DNA of 64,000 nt from Pokkaliibacter sp. MBI-7 (GCF_029846635.1 NZ_JARVTG010000001.1:3807001-3871000), one strand, 5' to 3'; positions 1 through 9,399 are shown, numbered from the stretch's first letter. A program made the numbers and translations. Notes: generated from the letters alone by a model not told the origin.

Positions 1-590
1 TCAATGCTAATACCGAAGTTACCGATAAAATCAGTAACAATGTTGGAACTGTAAGGAACTACAATTACGTTACCTTTTCCCACGGCGTTAGACCACCTCA
101 TCACATTCTGATGAAAGTTAAGCCATGTTAAATTCCTCAATGTAAGGCTGAATAAGCTGTCTTGATACCTAACTTGTGGGTCTTTTATAAGTTGATTGTA
201 AAGTGAAATAATAAGCTCAGACTGCCTTCTTACAGTAAATATCACTTTTACTTTGGTAAAGCGATCCTGCACAAAGCGTTTAAAGTCTGAGTCAGAGAAG
301 TAAAAGGGGGATAGTTCTGATGATAAAAGAGTGTTGGGGAGATTTGACTCAATTATCTCTTGGTCTAGTTTTCTAATTGCGTCTATAGTTGTTAGATTAC
401 TTCCATAGGGGCCGCTGCTTTGAAATGCAAGAGCAAAAGGGTGATGGGAGTGATCTGCCCACTGTATAGATTGGGGATACAGGATGCCTTTTTCTGAAAG
501 CAAGTTTCTGTTGTTCTGCAATGCGGATTGAATTGCGGATGTGCCAGTTTTAGACCAGCCTACATGCAGATAAAGAGTGTCAAATTTCAC
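1..590 (-). CDS. Sulfotransferase-like protein, C-terminus cut by window edge
   Basis: I translated this frame by hand from a GTG at 588-590. It stays open to base 1, giving about 196 residues with no stop. The N-terminus carries HVGWSKTGTSAIQSAL, the 5'-phosphosulfate loop type of PAPS-dependent sulfotransferases. About 110 residues on comes IFTVRRQSELIISLYNQ, which looks like the 3'-phosphate binding segment (R..S/L..SLY). The likely role is sulfation of a sugar on the surface polysaccharide built by the upstream genes, in the cytoplasm. It is the last gene of the minus-strand locus visible here and lies 25 bases after the previous stop. The start codon is inferred and no strong ribosome binding site is visible. 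It could also act on a lipid or another small acceptor; the substrate cannot be read from sequence. Confidence 0.75.
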   Translation of the reverse strand, partial: MKFDTLYLHVGWSKTGTSAIQSALQNNRNLLSEKGILYPQSIQWADHSHHPFALAFQSSGPYGSNLTTIDAIRKLDQEIIESNLPNTLLSSELSPFYFSDSDFKRFVQDRFTKVKVIFTVRRQSELIISLYNQLIKDPQVRYQDSLFSLTLRNLTWLNFHQNVMRWSNAVGKGNVIVVPYSSNIVTDFIGNFGISI

Positions 591-615
591 GATTAAAACT
601 CAATTAATAAGTTAC

Positions 616-2571
616 TTATCCACCGATTAATGGGTAGTTGCCATTGCTACTAATCAGACTGCCCCATTTGAGAATATGAAGCTCATCTAACTTCTCCGTG
701 TTCTTAAATACATCAGGGAAACCGCAGGCAATCCATTTGTCGTTGGGGTGAAGAATATGGAATGTACTAAAACCGAGGTCGCCGGGTATTTGTGCATCTG
801 CACGAACGTTGTCACCGATATGAATCAGCGAGGAGATTTTTTTCTCCATTACTTGCTCCTTCATATACCGCCACATAGTGCCGTTATCTTTACGTTTCTG
901 CTCTTCACTCGAAACTAGCAATTGATAACGGCCATGAACGCCGACTTTTCGCAGCATCTTCTCAATTTGGTGAGGCGTATAGTAGGTGTCAGAAATAATA
1001 AATAGGTTTTTCTCACTTTGTGACAGCTGATTAAACAGCTCAACCATCTCATTCTTGGGCTGAATCATAGCCAGATCGTAGGAGAACTCCTGCCACATCC
1101 ATTCATCCGCTTTCGATTCGGGTACGCTTAGTGAGCTGGCGATACGCCGATAAATGGTCTCAATGCTGATATCACCCTGAAAACTGGACTCTTTACGAAG
1201 TTCGAATTCGGTTTCGTTGCGCAGCCTGACAAAGGCTTGTGCATCAGTAATGACACCTTGCTCTGCCAGTGATTTTCCTAGCAGTAACTTTGCGTAGTCT
1301 GGCTCAGAAAATTCACGCCGCACCAAGGTATCGAACACATCAAAGGAAACCGCATGATGTGCATGAATTGCACTGCTGACGGATTCCAGTGACTGATTGT
1401 AGTTCATGTAGATATAGCTGGAGTCCTGAGTGAACTGCCCGGTAGGTGGATAGTAGAAAAACTGTTCAAAGCCATTGTGCTCGGTAAGAACGCCTAGTAG
1501 TCGTTCGATAGCATGCAACATGGAGCCATCATTCGGAAGAGGCTCTTCAGGGAAGTCTTCATAGCTGAAGTTCCGGCTTAAAAGTTGCTGCAACGCCTTG
1601 GGCCTTGCCCAGAACATGCCGCCTACAGGATACGGCAGGAAATCGCTCCGCAACTGTGCCTGCCATTCATCAAGAAAGGGCTGGGCAAAACTTTTGTTAC
1701 ACGTCCAGTGATTGACCCAGCTCGGCATCATCCAGAACGAAGTAGGGTAGTACAGACCAAGTTCAGGATGGTCGCTGAACATATTGAGCAGGCGGGTGGT
1801 GACTGAAGAGTCTTTCAGGATGAACTCGTTCTGATAGTCAGACCACTGGGTTTGCTCTTTACCAGAGTACAAGGACTTCTTGGAGTGTAAGTGACAGAAC
1901 AGATCATATTCCTGCAACTTGCTACCGTATTCCACCAGCAGCGGGCCGAAATTACGCCCTCTGTTGGGCACTACGACCGCCTCAATCTGTTTGATATTTT
2001 TGAGCTTGCCAAAGCGCGCTTTTGCCGGCGCTGTATATTCCGGTTTAGAGAGAGTCAGCAGCAGGTCGAACTCAACAGGAAATTGCACCAGCGTATGATA
2101 AAAGCGCTCTATGAAGTCCTCGTAAAAGATGTGCAGATGTACAGCAACCTTCTGCTCTTTAGCGCTTTCTGTAAGGAGTGTAGAGGCTTTCAGCTCGCTG
2201 GAAGGGCTCCACTTATTGGTAGCTGGTGTAGCCATCCGCCCTTCGCGTTGCCCGTGTTCAAGGTAGTGGGCGAGAGGGCATAAACCCAAGTGATAAACAT
2301 CGAGATGAAGCTTGTGATAAATCTCGGTATCGAACCCAGGAGAGGGGTTAATATTGGCAAAACTGGATTTCCGAAAGTAGTCAAAAAATAGCTCCTCCAG
2401 ATCGTTGCTCTCAAGTTTGTAGGTCTCTTTATACCAGGCTGGATCAAACAAGCCGCTTTGCAATGCACTCGATAGAATACCTGCTCGGTAAGAACGTTGA
2501 GGATCTTTGTTCCCCTTGATAACCTGTTTAAGTTGTTTTTTGAAAGGTATTTTCATAAGTGAGGATGTCAT
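616..2571 (-). CDS. Rhamnan-synthesis-F-like / HAD hydrolase two-domain protein
   Basis: This is a 651-residue protein in three parts. Residues about 40-115 hold two short repeats of the kind FDTEIYHKL..DVYHLGLCPLAHYLEHGQREGR, which also occur in the 1436-residue glycosyltransferase of this locus. Residues about 140-390 resemble the RgpF/rhamnan synthesis F family (VHLHIFYEDF, then VPNRGRNFGPLLVEYG and CHLHSKKS). The C-terminal part is a HAD-type hydrolase: SFDVFDTLVRR supplies the DxD-like nucleophile motif, FIISDTYY motif II, and IHIGDNVRADAQ motif III. Its likely role is transfer or editing of sugars, perhaps rhamnose, on a polysaccharide, with a phosphatase-like module. It starts 9 bases after the stop of the 2581-3627 gene, so the two are probably translated together. 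The domain calls are by eye; the reaction is unknown. Confidence 0.7.
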   Translation of the reverse strand: MTSSLMKIPFKKQLKQVIKGNKDPQRSYRAGILSSALQSGLFDPAWYKETYKLESNDLEELFFDYFRKSSFANINPSPGFDTEIYHKLHLDVYHLGLCPLAHYLEHGQREGRMATPATNKWSPSSELKASTLLTESAKEQKVAVHLHIFYEDFIERFYHTLVQFPVEFDLLLTLSKPEYTAPAKARFGKLKNIKQIEAVVVPNRGRNFGPLLVEYGSKLQEYDLFCHLHSKKSLYSGKEQTQWSDYQNEFILKDSSVTTRLLNMFSDHPELGLYYPTSFWMMPSWVNHWTCNKSFAQPFLDEWQAQLRSDFLPYPVGGMFWARPKALQQLLSRNFSYEDFPEEPLPNDGSMLHAIERLLGVLTEHNGFEQFFYYPPTGQFTQDSSYIYMNYNQSLESVSSAIHAHHAVSFDVFDTLVRREFSEPDYAKLLLGKSLAEQGVITDAQAFVRLRNETEFELRKESSFQGDISIETIYRRIASSLSVPESKADEWMWQEFSYDLAMIQPKNEMVELFNQLSQSEKNLFIISDTYYTPHQIEKMLRKVGVHGRYQLLVSSEEQKRKDNGTMWRYMKEQVMEKKISSLIHIGDNVRADAQIPGDLGFSTFHILHPNDKWIACGFPDVFKNTEKLDELHILKWGSLISSNGNYPLIGG

Positions 2572-2580
2572 CCAGAACGC

Positions 2581-3627
2581 TTAAAGGCAGAAAAACTGCA
2601 AGGGATTAATAAAACTGTTTCCTGAAATGCTGTCATCTGCCATGAACAAGTGCCAACTTTCCCTGGGCAACATATTGCGTCGCGTCACATAAGGTTTAAA
2701 CAACTGCTCTACCTCTTCGACGCTGTAGGTTATGCAATGACGATGGCAGTGGGCAACGTGTGACAGGGCGCCTTGCATCACGTGCTCCAGATCGATGAAG
2801 TAACGCTGAGCGTTGGTTTCTCTGCCGTAATAGAAGGTAAAGGGCATTTCTTTTGTGCCACCCAGCTGGTCGATGTCAACAAACTGCCCATTAGGAGAAG
2901 TGAGTAAGCATTCGACAAACATCGAGCGATCCAGCATAAGATAACCATCACCCAGCTTCACCCCCTCCTTGAAGCACCCATGCATGGTCACCTCCTTGCC
3001 CGCGACGATGCTCGTACCAGGTTTGGTGGCGATAACATAGAAGCCTTCCGTATGTTGTGCAGTCAGCAAGGTGAGGAGCTTCTGAATAGTCCCAGAATAG
3101 CCAAGATCCAGCAGCATTGGTGTGAACTGCGAATCCATAAAGCCAACGTGCTGCAGATAGGCAAGATAGGCTTCGCGGCTTGGGCGAGTTTGCTCACGAA
3201 GTAGCTCAAGATTGTCTTCCAGAAACGCTTCCATCGCCTGCAGGTCTGAACTGCTTGACAGATCAACACTCTCTTTAAGTAGTGTTTTATCGAAAATCAG
3301 CGAAAGTGTCTGTTGAGTGAAACCAAATCGATCTTGCAGAAAAGACCCAACGGTTCCTACATATTGCCCAGCAAGCGACCACTGCCAGGAGTCAGGCAAA
3401 TGGATGCATATCCTGAAAAGAAATGTACGTGATGCAAGAAGATAGGTGCTATCTATATTGGCCACTTTTAGCGCCTGCTGAAGAAAATATCCTTCGCGAG
3501 CCAACGCAAATAATTTGAATGGGTGCTCAGACGTTTTTCTGGCAATCGCAGCAACATAAGAAACTAAAATAGGGCCAACGAAAGACTTTCCGAGACTACG
3601 CAACGCAATGGTGTTTTTTGCTACCAT
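2581..3627 (-). CDS. Conserved protein resembling the C-terminal part of COG5610 HAD proteins
   Basis: This 348-residue protein has no signal peptide and no clear membrane span. It contains KLFALAREGYFLQQAL (residues about 38-53), a TYLLASRTFLF segment and MLLDLGYSGTIQKLL (about residues 169-183). I recognise this set (AREG, SR, DxGYxGTIQ) from the region following the HAD domain in large predicted HAD hydrolases of polysaccharide loci (COG5610). Here that region is a separate gene just upstream of a protein ending in a HAD domain, so the two look like a split pair in reversed order. Function is not known; a partner or regulator of the HAD/rhamnan-F protein is the best inference. About 230 bases without a recognisable gene separate it from the methyltransferase upstream. 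Confidence 0.55.
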   Translation of the reverse strand: MVAKNTIALRSLGKSFVGPILVSYVAAIARKTSEHPFKLFALAREGYFLQQALKVANIDSTYLLASRTFLFRICIHLPDSWQWSLAGQYVGTVGSFLQDRFGFTQQTLSLIFDKTLLKESVDLSSSSDLQAMEAFLEDNLELLREQTRPSREAYLAYLQHVGFMDSQFTPMLLDLGYSGTIQKLLTLLTAQHTEGFYVIATKPGTSIVAGKEVTMHGCFKEGVKLGDGYLMLDRSMFVECLLTSPNGQFVDIDQLGGTKEMPFTFYYGRETNAQRYFIDLEHVMQGALSHVAHCHRHCITYSVEEVEQLFKPYVTRRNMLPRESWHLFMADDSISGNSFINPLQFFCL

Positions 3628-3860
3628 CTTTGAACCTCAAAGACTGAAAGAATGCTATTAATGGATTATTTCACTAAGTGTGCTCGATAAATACAGCCAA
3701 AAAATAGAATAACAATTTTCATTGCAAGTATCGAAGAAAAGGAGGTAACTCAATAGGAGTCATATAGCAAAGATATGAATGTCACTATTGATGCTGTTTG
3801 TATTCCATTAAATAGCCATCCAGTGAAGTATGACGAAAGATCACCATCATGTGTCAGTAT

Positions 3861-4541
3861 CTAGTTTTTAAGGCTAAATCTGGCCATTTTCTGATTCCTG
3901 GGATGTTGCCAATCTCCATACATCGTGAAATTAAGGCCAGCAGATTCTGCAGCACTAGCTATCTCATCAACAGAATAGTGAAATGGATCAGAGTTGTATT
4001 TCGTCACAATTCCACCTGGCTCTTGCCTGATATTCTCAGCGTGCGCTGAATTCGGCGCTTGAAAGAAGGTAGAGTAATACTGACCAGCAGGCTTTAGGTT
4101 TTCTCTCGCTTTACTTAAACAAATTTGAATTATATCCAACGGTAGGTGTGTGAAAAGTGATACCGATATCATGAAGTCAAATTTCTGATTAAACTTTTCT
4201 ATTGAAAAAGAATCATCCACAAGAAGGTTTGAATTCTTGAATGAAAGGCCCGCCTCAAGCATTTCCACTTTACCTGCATTTATAAGAGAGCTATTAATGT
4301 CGAGGCCAAAATAATTTCTCTTTTCAAGATAGTTGATAAAGTGCAAACCACCTCTTAAGCATCCACAGCCAATATCAAGTAATTTGTGTTCAGGTTTCAA
4401 TCCTACATGGCGCATGAATTCAAACTGTAACTTACCAATTTCCTCCCACATTCCGCCCACAAATGCCCGGTGAGCTTTGTTGCTAACGTCGCCTTCTGTT
4501 AGTTCTTTATGATATGAGTTAATACCTTTCATTTTGTTCAT
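3861..4541 (-). CDS. Class I SAM-dependent methyltransferase
   Basis: This is a 226-residue protein when started at the ATG at 4539-4541. An in-frame GTG at 4613 would add 24 residues, but AAGG sits about 9 bases before the ATG and no good site precedes the GTG. Motif I is LLDIGCGCLRGGLHF, the glycine-rich SAM-binding loop, followed by NYFGLDINSSLI, where the acidic residue binds the ribose of SAM. FDFMISVSLFTHLPLDII matches the post-motif of small-molecule methyltransferases. It probably methylates a sugar or the growing glycan chain. It lies in AT-rich DNA between the VioB-like gene and the HAD pair. The acceptor cannot be told from sequence. Confidence 0.75.
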   Translation of the reverse strand: MNKMKGINSYHKELTEGDVSNKAHRAFVGGMWEEIGKLQFEFMRHVGLKPEHKLLDIGCGCLRGGLHFINYLEKRNYFGLDINSSLINAGKVEMLEAGLSFKNSNLLVDDSFSIEKFNQKFDFMISVSLFTHLPLDIIQICLSKARENLKPAGQYYSTFFQAPNSAHAENIRQEPGGIVTKYNSDPFHYSVDEIASAAESAGLNFTMYGDWQHPRNQKMARFSLKN

Positions 4542-4698
4542 TAGCTTGAACCTTATTTTTAATGACAATGTATGCTCCAAATAAATTTGGATCACAAAAC
4601 AACAACTAACCACACATACTTAATGTGGAAGTCGGAGCATCAATCAGTACGGAGTATAAAGTCTCTGAAAAGTATAGTTTGAGCTAAATGGCAAAGGT

Positions 4699-4718
4699 GC
4701 GCCAAACTAAATTGGCGC
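4699..4718. other. Small perfect stem-loop in the 282-base gap upstream of the methyltransferase gene
   Basis: GCGCCAA and TTGGCGC form a 7-base-pair stem with a 6-base loop. No T-tract follows on the minus strand, so it is not a standard terminator. The rest of the gap 4542-4823 shows no convincing gene or promoter. Confidence 0.3.
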
Positions 4719-4823
4719 TGAGCTATTGGTCCTATTATTAAGGCTTGGGGCTAGTGGCTGCAGTCAAGCACGGAGGTAAGTGTCAAGAGTTGAGGCTAAT
4801 GTTAAGTATCACTAAATATTTTT

Positions 4824-5396
4824 CTATATATTTCCTATAGAACTCAGATATTTCTTTTCAAGATCTAGAAAATCCATCTTCCGCTCCTTAATTTTCTTGA
4901 TAGGAATACCAGCATAGACACCGAAGCGTTCACAGTCTTTATTAACTAAAGACAGTGATCCTATAGCTACCCCTTCTTCTAAAGTAACGTTTGGTAGAAT
5001 TATTGAGCCCGATCCAATAATAACGTGCCTTCCGATATGTACTGGGGCATGAGTGACACTTTTGAACTCATCAGGAATCATAGGGTTTGTCATGGTAGTG
5101 CCCGAATAGTCATCACTACTGCTGTAAATTGAAACCCTACTAGAAATATTTGCAAAATCACTGATAACTACCGCCTCAGCACCTATGATCGAGGAGTAGA
5201 CAGCTAGATGAATGTTGTTTCCAATGTGTACTCCCCCTTGGCCTGCTGAAATAACACAGAAGTCATCTATTCTTACATTATTTCCGATTGATATTTTTTG
5301 ACAATTATAGAATGAGGCTTTATTTGAAATGAAAACATTTTCACCAATATTGGCGAAATTCATATCGAGTAATTCCGGCAGTGTTAGTATGGCCAT
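4824..5396 (-). CDS. Left-handed beta-helix (hexapeptide) N-acetyltransferase, VioB/FdtC-like
   Basis: This 190-residue protein has hexapeptide repeats through residues about 15-155 (ISIGNNVRIDDF, VHIGNNIHLA, VHIGRHVIIGSGSIILPN, VAIGSLSLVNKD). It closes with VYAGIPIKKIKER, typical of acyl-CoA-dependent sugar acetyltransferases. The gene overlaps the stop of the VioA-like aminotransferase by one base (TAATG), so translation is coupled. The pairing suggests that the aminotransferase makes a dTDP-4-amino-4,6-dideoxy sugar and this enzyme acetylates the amino group. It acts in the cytoplasm, before the sugar is added to the glycan. An O-acetyltransferase acting elsewhere cannot be excluded. Confidence 0.7.
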   Translation of the reverse strand: MAILTLPELLDMNFANIGENVFISNKASFYNCQKISIGNNVRIDDFCVISAGQGGVHIGNNIHLAVYSSIIGAEAVVISDFANISSRVSIYSSSDDYSGTTMTNPMIPDEFKSVTHAPVHIGRHVIIGSGSIILPNVTLEEGVAIGSLSLVNKDCERFGVYAGIPIKKIKERKMDFLDLEKKYLSSIGNI

Positions 5397-6520
5397 TAAT
5401 GAGGTTTCCTAATCCAGTCGACAATTCTAATGAGATCCACATCACTAAGACTAGGATAAATAGGAAGACAAAGAACCTTTTTAGCGATAGAGGTTGCTAT
5501 TGGAAGATTAGCAGGGCTGGCTGACTGCATTCCTCTATACATTGGAAACTCACTGATTAGTGGGTAAAAGTAGCGCCGACTATATATGCCATTTTCTTTT
5601 AGAAAATCATAGAGTCCGTCCCTTGATAGCTTATATGAAGGCTCGACCAATATTGGGAAGTAGGAGTAGTTAGCTTTTGCTTGGCCAGATTGAGGTACAA
5701 CTGAGATTCCATCAACTTTATCTAGCTCAGTTCTATAAAACTTATCAATTTCCTTTCTTCTTGTTAATGCTGATTCGATATGATTAAGTTGTAATAATCC
5801 GAAAGCAGCATTTATTTCACTCATTTTTCCATTTATACCAGGGGCGACGACAGTTACTTCATCTACTATACCAAAGTTCTTTAAATTATTTATTCTCTGC
5901 TTGGTCTTTGTGTCGGGGCATACGATTGCGCCGCCTTCAAAAGTGTTAAAAACTTTAGTGGCATGGAAACTAAGTGCACTTAAGTCGCCATGGCGGAGAA
6001 TACTGCCAGTGGAGTCGTTAACACCAAATGCGTGGGCAGCATCATAAATAACTTTAAGGTTGTAGTTAGTAGCAATTTCTTCTATAGCCTTCACATCACA
6101 AGGGTTGCCATAACAGTGAACTGGCATAATTGCGGTGGTTTGTGGTGTAATAGCCGCTTCTATTTTTTTAGGGTCAAGGTTTAGAGTTAAAGGGTCAATA
6201 TCAACAAAAACAGGTTTAATCCCATTCCAGAGTAAGGAGTGTGCAGTCGCTACAAAAGAATAAGGAGTTGTAATCACCTCCCCAGCTATCCTCAATGCTT
6301 GTAGTGCGGTTAGTAAAGCAATAGTGCCATTATTGAATAGAGCTATTTCAGGGACGCCAAGATACTCACATAGTGCGGCTTCCAGCTGCTGATGCATAGG
6401 GCCACCATTCGTAAGAATTTTATTATTCCAAATCTCCTCTAGATAGGGAGTGAATTCTTCTAGGGAAGGGAGAAAGGGTTGAGTCACAAAGATCTTTGAA
6501 TTCGACATTCTATTGCTCAT
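5396..6520 (-). CDS. vioA: DegT/DnrJ/EryC1/StrS sugar aminotransferase, VioA-like
   Basis: This 374-residue PLP enzyme has the predicted internal-aldimine lysine at K189 in SFHATKVFNTFEGG. Other conserved stretches are NNGTIALLTALQAL near residue 63, VIYDAAHAFG near 157 and ILTNGGPMHQQLEAAL near 35. The last closely resembles what I remember of VioA, which converts dTDP-4-keto-6-deoxyglucose to dTDP-4-amino-4,6-dideoxyglucose with glutamate. The same keto sugar is made by RfbA and RfbB encoded further upstream in this locus. The acetyltransferase gene follows with a one-base overlap. The fine substrate (gluco versus galacto product) is inferred. The family call is firm and the symbol less so. 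Confidence 0.75.
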   Translation of the reverse strand: MSNRMSNSKIFVTQPFLPSLEEFTPYLEEIWNNKILTNGGPMHQQLEAALCEYLGVPEIALFNNGTIALLTALQALRIAGEVITTPYSFVATAHSLLWNGIKPVFVDIDPLTLNLDPKKIEAAITPQTTAIMPVHCYGNPCDVKAIEEIATNYNLKVIYDAAHAFGVNDSTGSILRHGDLSALSFHATKVFNTFEGGAIVCPDTKTKQRINNLKNFGIVDEVTVVAPGINGKMSEINAAFGLLQLNHIESALTRRKEIDKFYRTELDKVDGISVVPQSGQAKANYSYFPILVEPSYKLSRDGLYDFLKENGIYSRRYFYPLISEFPMYRGMQSASPANLPIATSIAKKVLCLPIYPSLSDVDLIRIVDWIRKPH

Positions 6521-6528
6521 TTAAGTAG

Positions 6529-7797
6529 TTAAAGCTCTGAGTTATCTTTTAAAAAGACTATTAATTTAGGATCTTTTTGTGGGATAAGAATTTTATTAAG
6601 TGTGGCTAGGTTTTGACTTGTCGTTGCTACCTTGTACTCGTGGTCGCTCATTAATTTTTTGAAATAGATAAGTCCGCTTTCAATAGAAGGTTCATAAGGT
6701 GGATTGCCTATTAAAGATTGACAATCTGAGTGGTTAAAAAGAACCACAGGGATTTTCATTATTACTGCATTTATGCCTGCTACTTTTCCGCCACCGGTGA
6801 CGCCAGGAGGTTGAATGTAAATGTCTGAATCCTCCAGTACCTCATGGACATTATCTACAGTTCCCTTTATCACTACTCTATTAGATTTAATAAGAGAGTC
6901 GAGGGTATTAGTTATTCCAAGGAAGTTGTCTTTACTACTCTCACCATAAATGTTCCATACAACACGTTTATCTTTGAAAATCGATAGCAGAAATAAATCC
7001 AATATTTCAGAGGTGTAATTACGCAAGGATCGAGAAGTTCTGTCTGCTCCTATGATGCTGATCAAATTAATTTTGCTTTTGTTTTTTAAAATACTGTCTT
7101 TAGTCTCCTTTAGAAAGTAACTCTTTTCTAATTCGTTTAATTGAATTGATGGCGTGAATTTATATATTTTTTTGCTATGAGTATTATTGAGGTCTAAATG
7201 TGTAATAATAGATTTGGAAAATCTGCTAAGTCCGTTCTCTTTATTAAATGGGAGGTCGATTAAATTAAATGATTCAGAAAGTATTGAGTCAAGATATAAG
7301 GTTTGTAAATTGTCACGTGAAAGAATTACGTGCTCTGGCATAAATGATTGAATTAGTCTCAATGTGCTTTCATAGGACGACTTTAGTGGGCTTTGAGGAT
7401 CATCTATGATTGCTAGATCAATCCTTACTCGAATTGCCTCTGATGGAGAAAGATAGTTATTAATGCTATCAATAAAAATTCTATTGGAATAGGAGAAAGA
7501 TGCTTGTTGGAAATTATGTATATCTAAATATTTTCCTGTAATTATAATTTGAATTTCAATTTCTTCGGATGAAATCAAGAGGGATTTCATCAGAGAAAGT
7601 AATACATCCTTATGTGATGAGTTATCCTTAAAAGGAATGTGTGACAAAATAAAAGTTATTCTGTTTGATAGTTTTATTTTAAAGAGTCGTGCAACTTGAT
7701 GTATATCAGCAGATTTCTCAGGAGGAATTGTGCTGGAATTCAATCCTCTACTATCTTTTAATAGTTTATCTACATCTTTGATCATGTTCAAAAGCAC
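6529..7797 (-). CDS. GT-B fold glycosyltransferase-like protein
   Basis: This is a 422-residue, Lys/Ser/Ile-rich protein in AT-rich DNA. The C-terminal half looks like a group 1 glycosyltransferase: NLISIIGADRTSRSL starts the second Rossmann-like domain, NRVVIKGTVDNVHEVLEDSDIYIQPP matches the usual segment before the donor site, and GGGKVAGINAVIMKIPVV resembles the region where the family often has E-x7-E, although that motif is not clear here. The GTG at 7797 has GAGGTGG about 8-10 bases upstream and is preferred over the ATG at 7785. The gene ends 8 bases before vioA. The linkage made is unknown, and the family is judged from general shape rather than a catalytic motif. Confidence 0.5.
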   Translation of the reverse strand: MLLNMIKDVDKLLKDSRGLNSSTIPPEKSADIHQVARLFKIKLSNRITFILSHIPFKDNSSHKDVLLSLMKSLLISSEEIEIQIIITGKYLDIHNFQQASFSYSNRIFIDSINNYLSPSEAIRVRIDLAIIDDPQSPLKSSYESTLRLIQSFMPEHVILSRDNLQTLYLDSILSESFNLIDLPFNKENGLSRFSKSIITHLDLNNTHSKKIYKFTPSIQLNELEKSYFLKETKDSILKNKSKINLISIIGADRTSRSLRNYTSEILDLFLLSIFKDKRVVWNIYGESSKDNFLGITNTLDSLIKSNRVVIKGTVDNVHEVLEDSDIYIQPPGVTGGGKVAGINAVIMKIPVVLFNHSDCQSLIGNPPYEPSIESGLIYFKKLMSDHEYKVATTSQNLATLNKILIPQKDPKLIVFLKDNSEL

Positions 7798-7866
7798 AGA
7801 TTTACCACCTCGTTATGCAATGTAAGTTGCATCAAATTAGTTTAAAGTACGGGAGGCACATATTCA

Positions 7867-9399
7867 TTACCTATTTACGCTTGTCCAGTTATCATGCCAT
7901 ATTTTATTCTCTTTCATCTCAATTTCCAGGGGGCGAAGCTTCTCAATCATATACTCCATCCATTCCGCTGGGATTCCGAAATCTTTTGTTTTATTTACTT
8001 TCTGGCCAATGTTTTCCTGATCCAATGAAGTTCTGGATACTTCCAAAAAGTCTTCAACCTTGGCTAGTTCGGTGAAAGGGTCAGCCCTGAAATCCTCGAA
8101 ATAGAGAATAAGTAACTCTGACTCATCAAGGTTTTCTCGTAAACGAACAATATTCTTACTATACTCTGCATTAATCCAAAACCATGGCTTAGCCAGTAAT
8201 TCTTTGAAATGAGCGAAACCTGCATCAAGTGCTTCATCCTCTCTGTTAACCCATTTCATGTGAAATTTGTAGTGTGACCAAAGCCGTGATAAGGGGTCTC
8301 TCAATGTATATACTACTTTAATATTATTTGCCGTTTGCCTGACTAGTTCCCATCCCTTATGATCCATTTGACAGTAAAGGTTAGAGAAGTCAGCGAAATA
8401 TTTTTCTCCACTATTAAAACGGAAGAGGTTCTCATACCACTCTTTACTTATTTCAGTTGGACGAGCATATTCTGCATACCATGCAATTTCATTTGCGTTT
8501 TCTGCAATGTATTTTAGATTTCCCTTATTGTATTTGTTCAGTACTAATTTTAGCTTTTCTATTCTATTCTTATGTGATAGCTGGTTCTCTATGCCTACTT
8601 TATTTGCAAAGAAATGAATCTCTTTCTCTTCTGAAAAGTGAATGTCTGGATTGTCTTTTAGTTTCTCATATAACCAGGTAGTACCTGCCTTCATCGCTCC
8701 GACACTTAAAAATAGGTTTTCGATCATTCTTTTTTCGCTCTCTATATTATATAAAGTGACATACCGATTGATGTTTTTATGGCTATTTCTTAATTCTTTA
8801 ATGCTATGTATCTTAAATTTGTCCATGCCGTAAGGAGGGAGGTCGATATTTACGGTATGAAAAAACCAGTTTTCAATATTATTGTTATTTTTAATGTTGT
8901 TGACAGTATTATTGCTGTCATAACTGGTGCTAATGAATAGGTTTGCACGTGAGGCTTTTACCTTATTTAGTACAATAGAAATATTTTCTGGGGATAAGTG
9001 AAAAAGTACATCACGGCAAATAATTAGATCCACTTTAGGGTAGGGTTCTAAGGTTATATCTTTACATTCAAATGTTGTCTCATTATTACCGTGACTTTCA
9101 CGAAGCTCATCTATAAGCTTCGTGCTTGCATCCCATCCAATATATCTTAATACCCTCTCTTTTCTGATATTCCTGATAAGGATTGACATCCATGCCCAGT
9201 CTCCACACCCTAGATCCAAGACGGAAGAAACGTTATATTTATTAACTGTATCGAAGATTAGCTTTTGAATCTCATCTGTATTGGCAACTGAACTACCAGG
9301 GCCTGAAGCCGACTCTCTTCTTCCTAATTTTCTCTCTCTTATTCCGAGCTCTGCAAACTCTCTTGCTGCGCTGAAGTTTGACTTATAAGGCTTTATCAT
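7867..9399 (-). CDS. Fusion of SAM methyltransferase and sulfotransferase
   Basis: This 510-residue protein has two enzyme domains. Residues about 40-215 are a class I methyltransferase with LDLGCGDWAW (61-70) as the SAM loop, YIGWDAS (87-92) and ICRDVLFHLSPENI (127-140). An Asn-rich stretch (about 167-175) lies within this half. From residue 225 there is a sulfotransferase: MIENLFLSVGAMKAGTTWLY holds the PAPS 5'-phosphosulfate loop, EEKEIHFF (257-264) follows, and VVYTLRDPLSRLWSHYKFH (362-380) is the 3'-phosphate site. Methionine 225 sits where free-standing sulfotransferases usually begin, so a gene fusion is likely. It overlaps the end of the 1436-residue gene by 17 bases. The product may methylate and sulfate the same glycan. 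The acceptor is unknown. Confidence 0.8.
   Translation of the reverse strand: MIKPYKSNFSAAREFAELGIRERKLGRRESASGPGSSVANTDEIQKLIFDTVNKYNVSSVLDLGCGDWAWMSILIRNIRKERVLRYIGWDASTKLIDELRESHGNNETTFECKDITLEPYPKVDLIICRDVLFHLSPENISIVLNKVKASRANLFISTSYDSNNTVNNIKNNNNIENWFFHTVNIDLPPYGMDKFKIHSIKELRNSHKNINRYVTLYNIESEKRMIENLFLSVGAMKAGTTWLYEKLKDNPDIHFSEEKEIHFFANKVGIENQLSHKNRIEKLKLVLNKYNKGNLKYIAENANEIAWYAEYARPTEISKEWYENLFRFNSGEKYFADFSNLYCQMDHKGWELVRQTANNIKVVYTLRDPLSRLWSHYKFHMKWVNREDEALDAGFAHFKELLAKPWFWINAEYSKNIVRLRENLDESELLILYFEDFRADPFTELAKVEDFLEVSRTSLDQENIGQKVNKTKDFGIPAEWMEYMIEKLRPLEIEMKENKIWHDNWTSVNR

Noticed and set aside
1891..2283. 130-codon plus-strand frame
   Set aside because: Antisense to the HAD/rhamnan-F gene, without features of its own.
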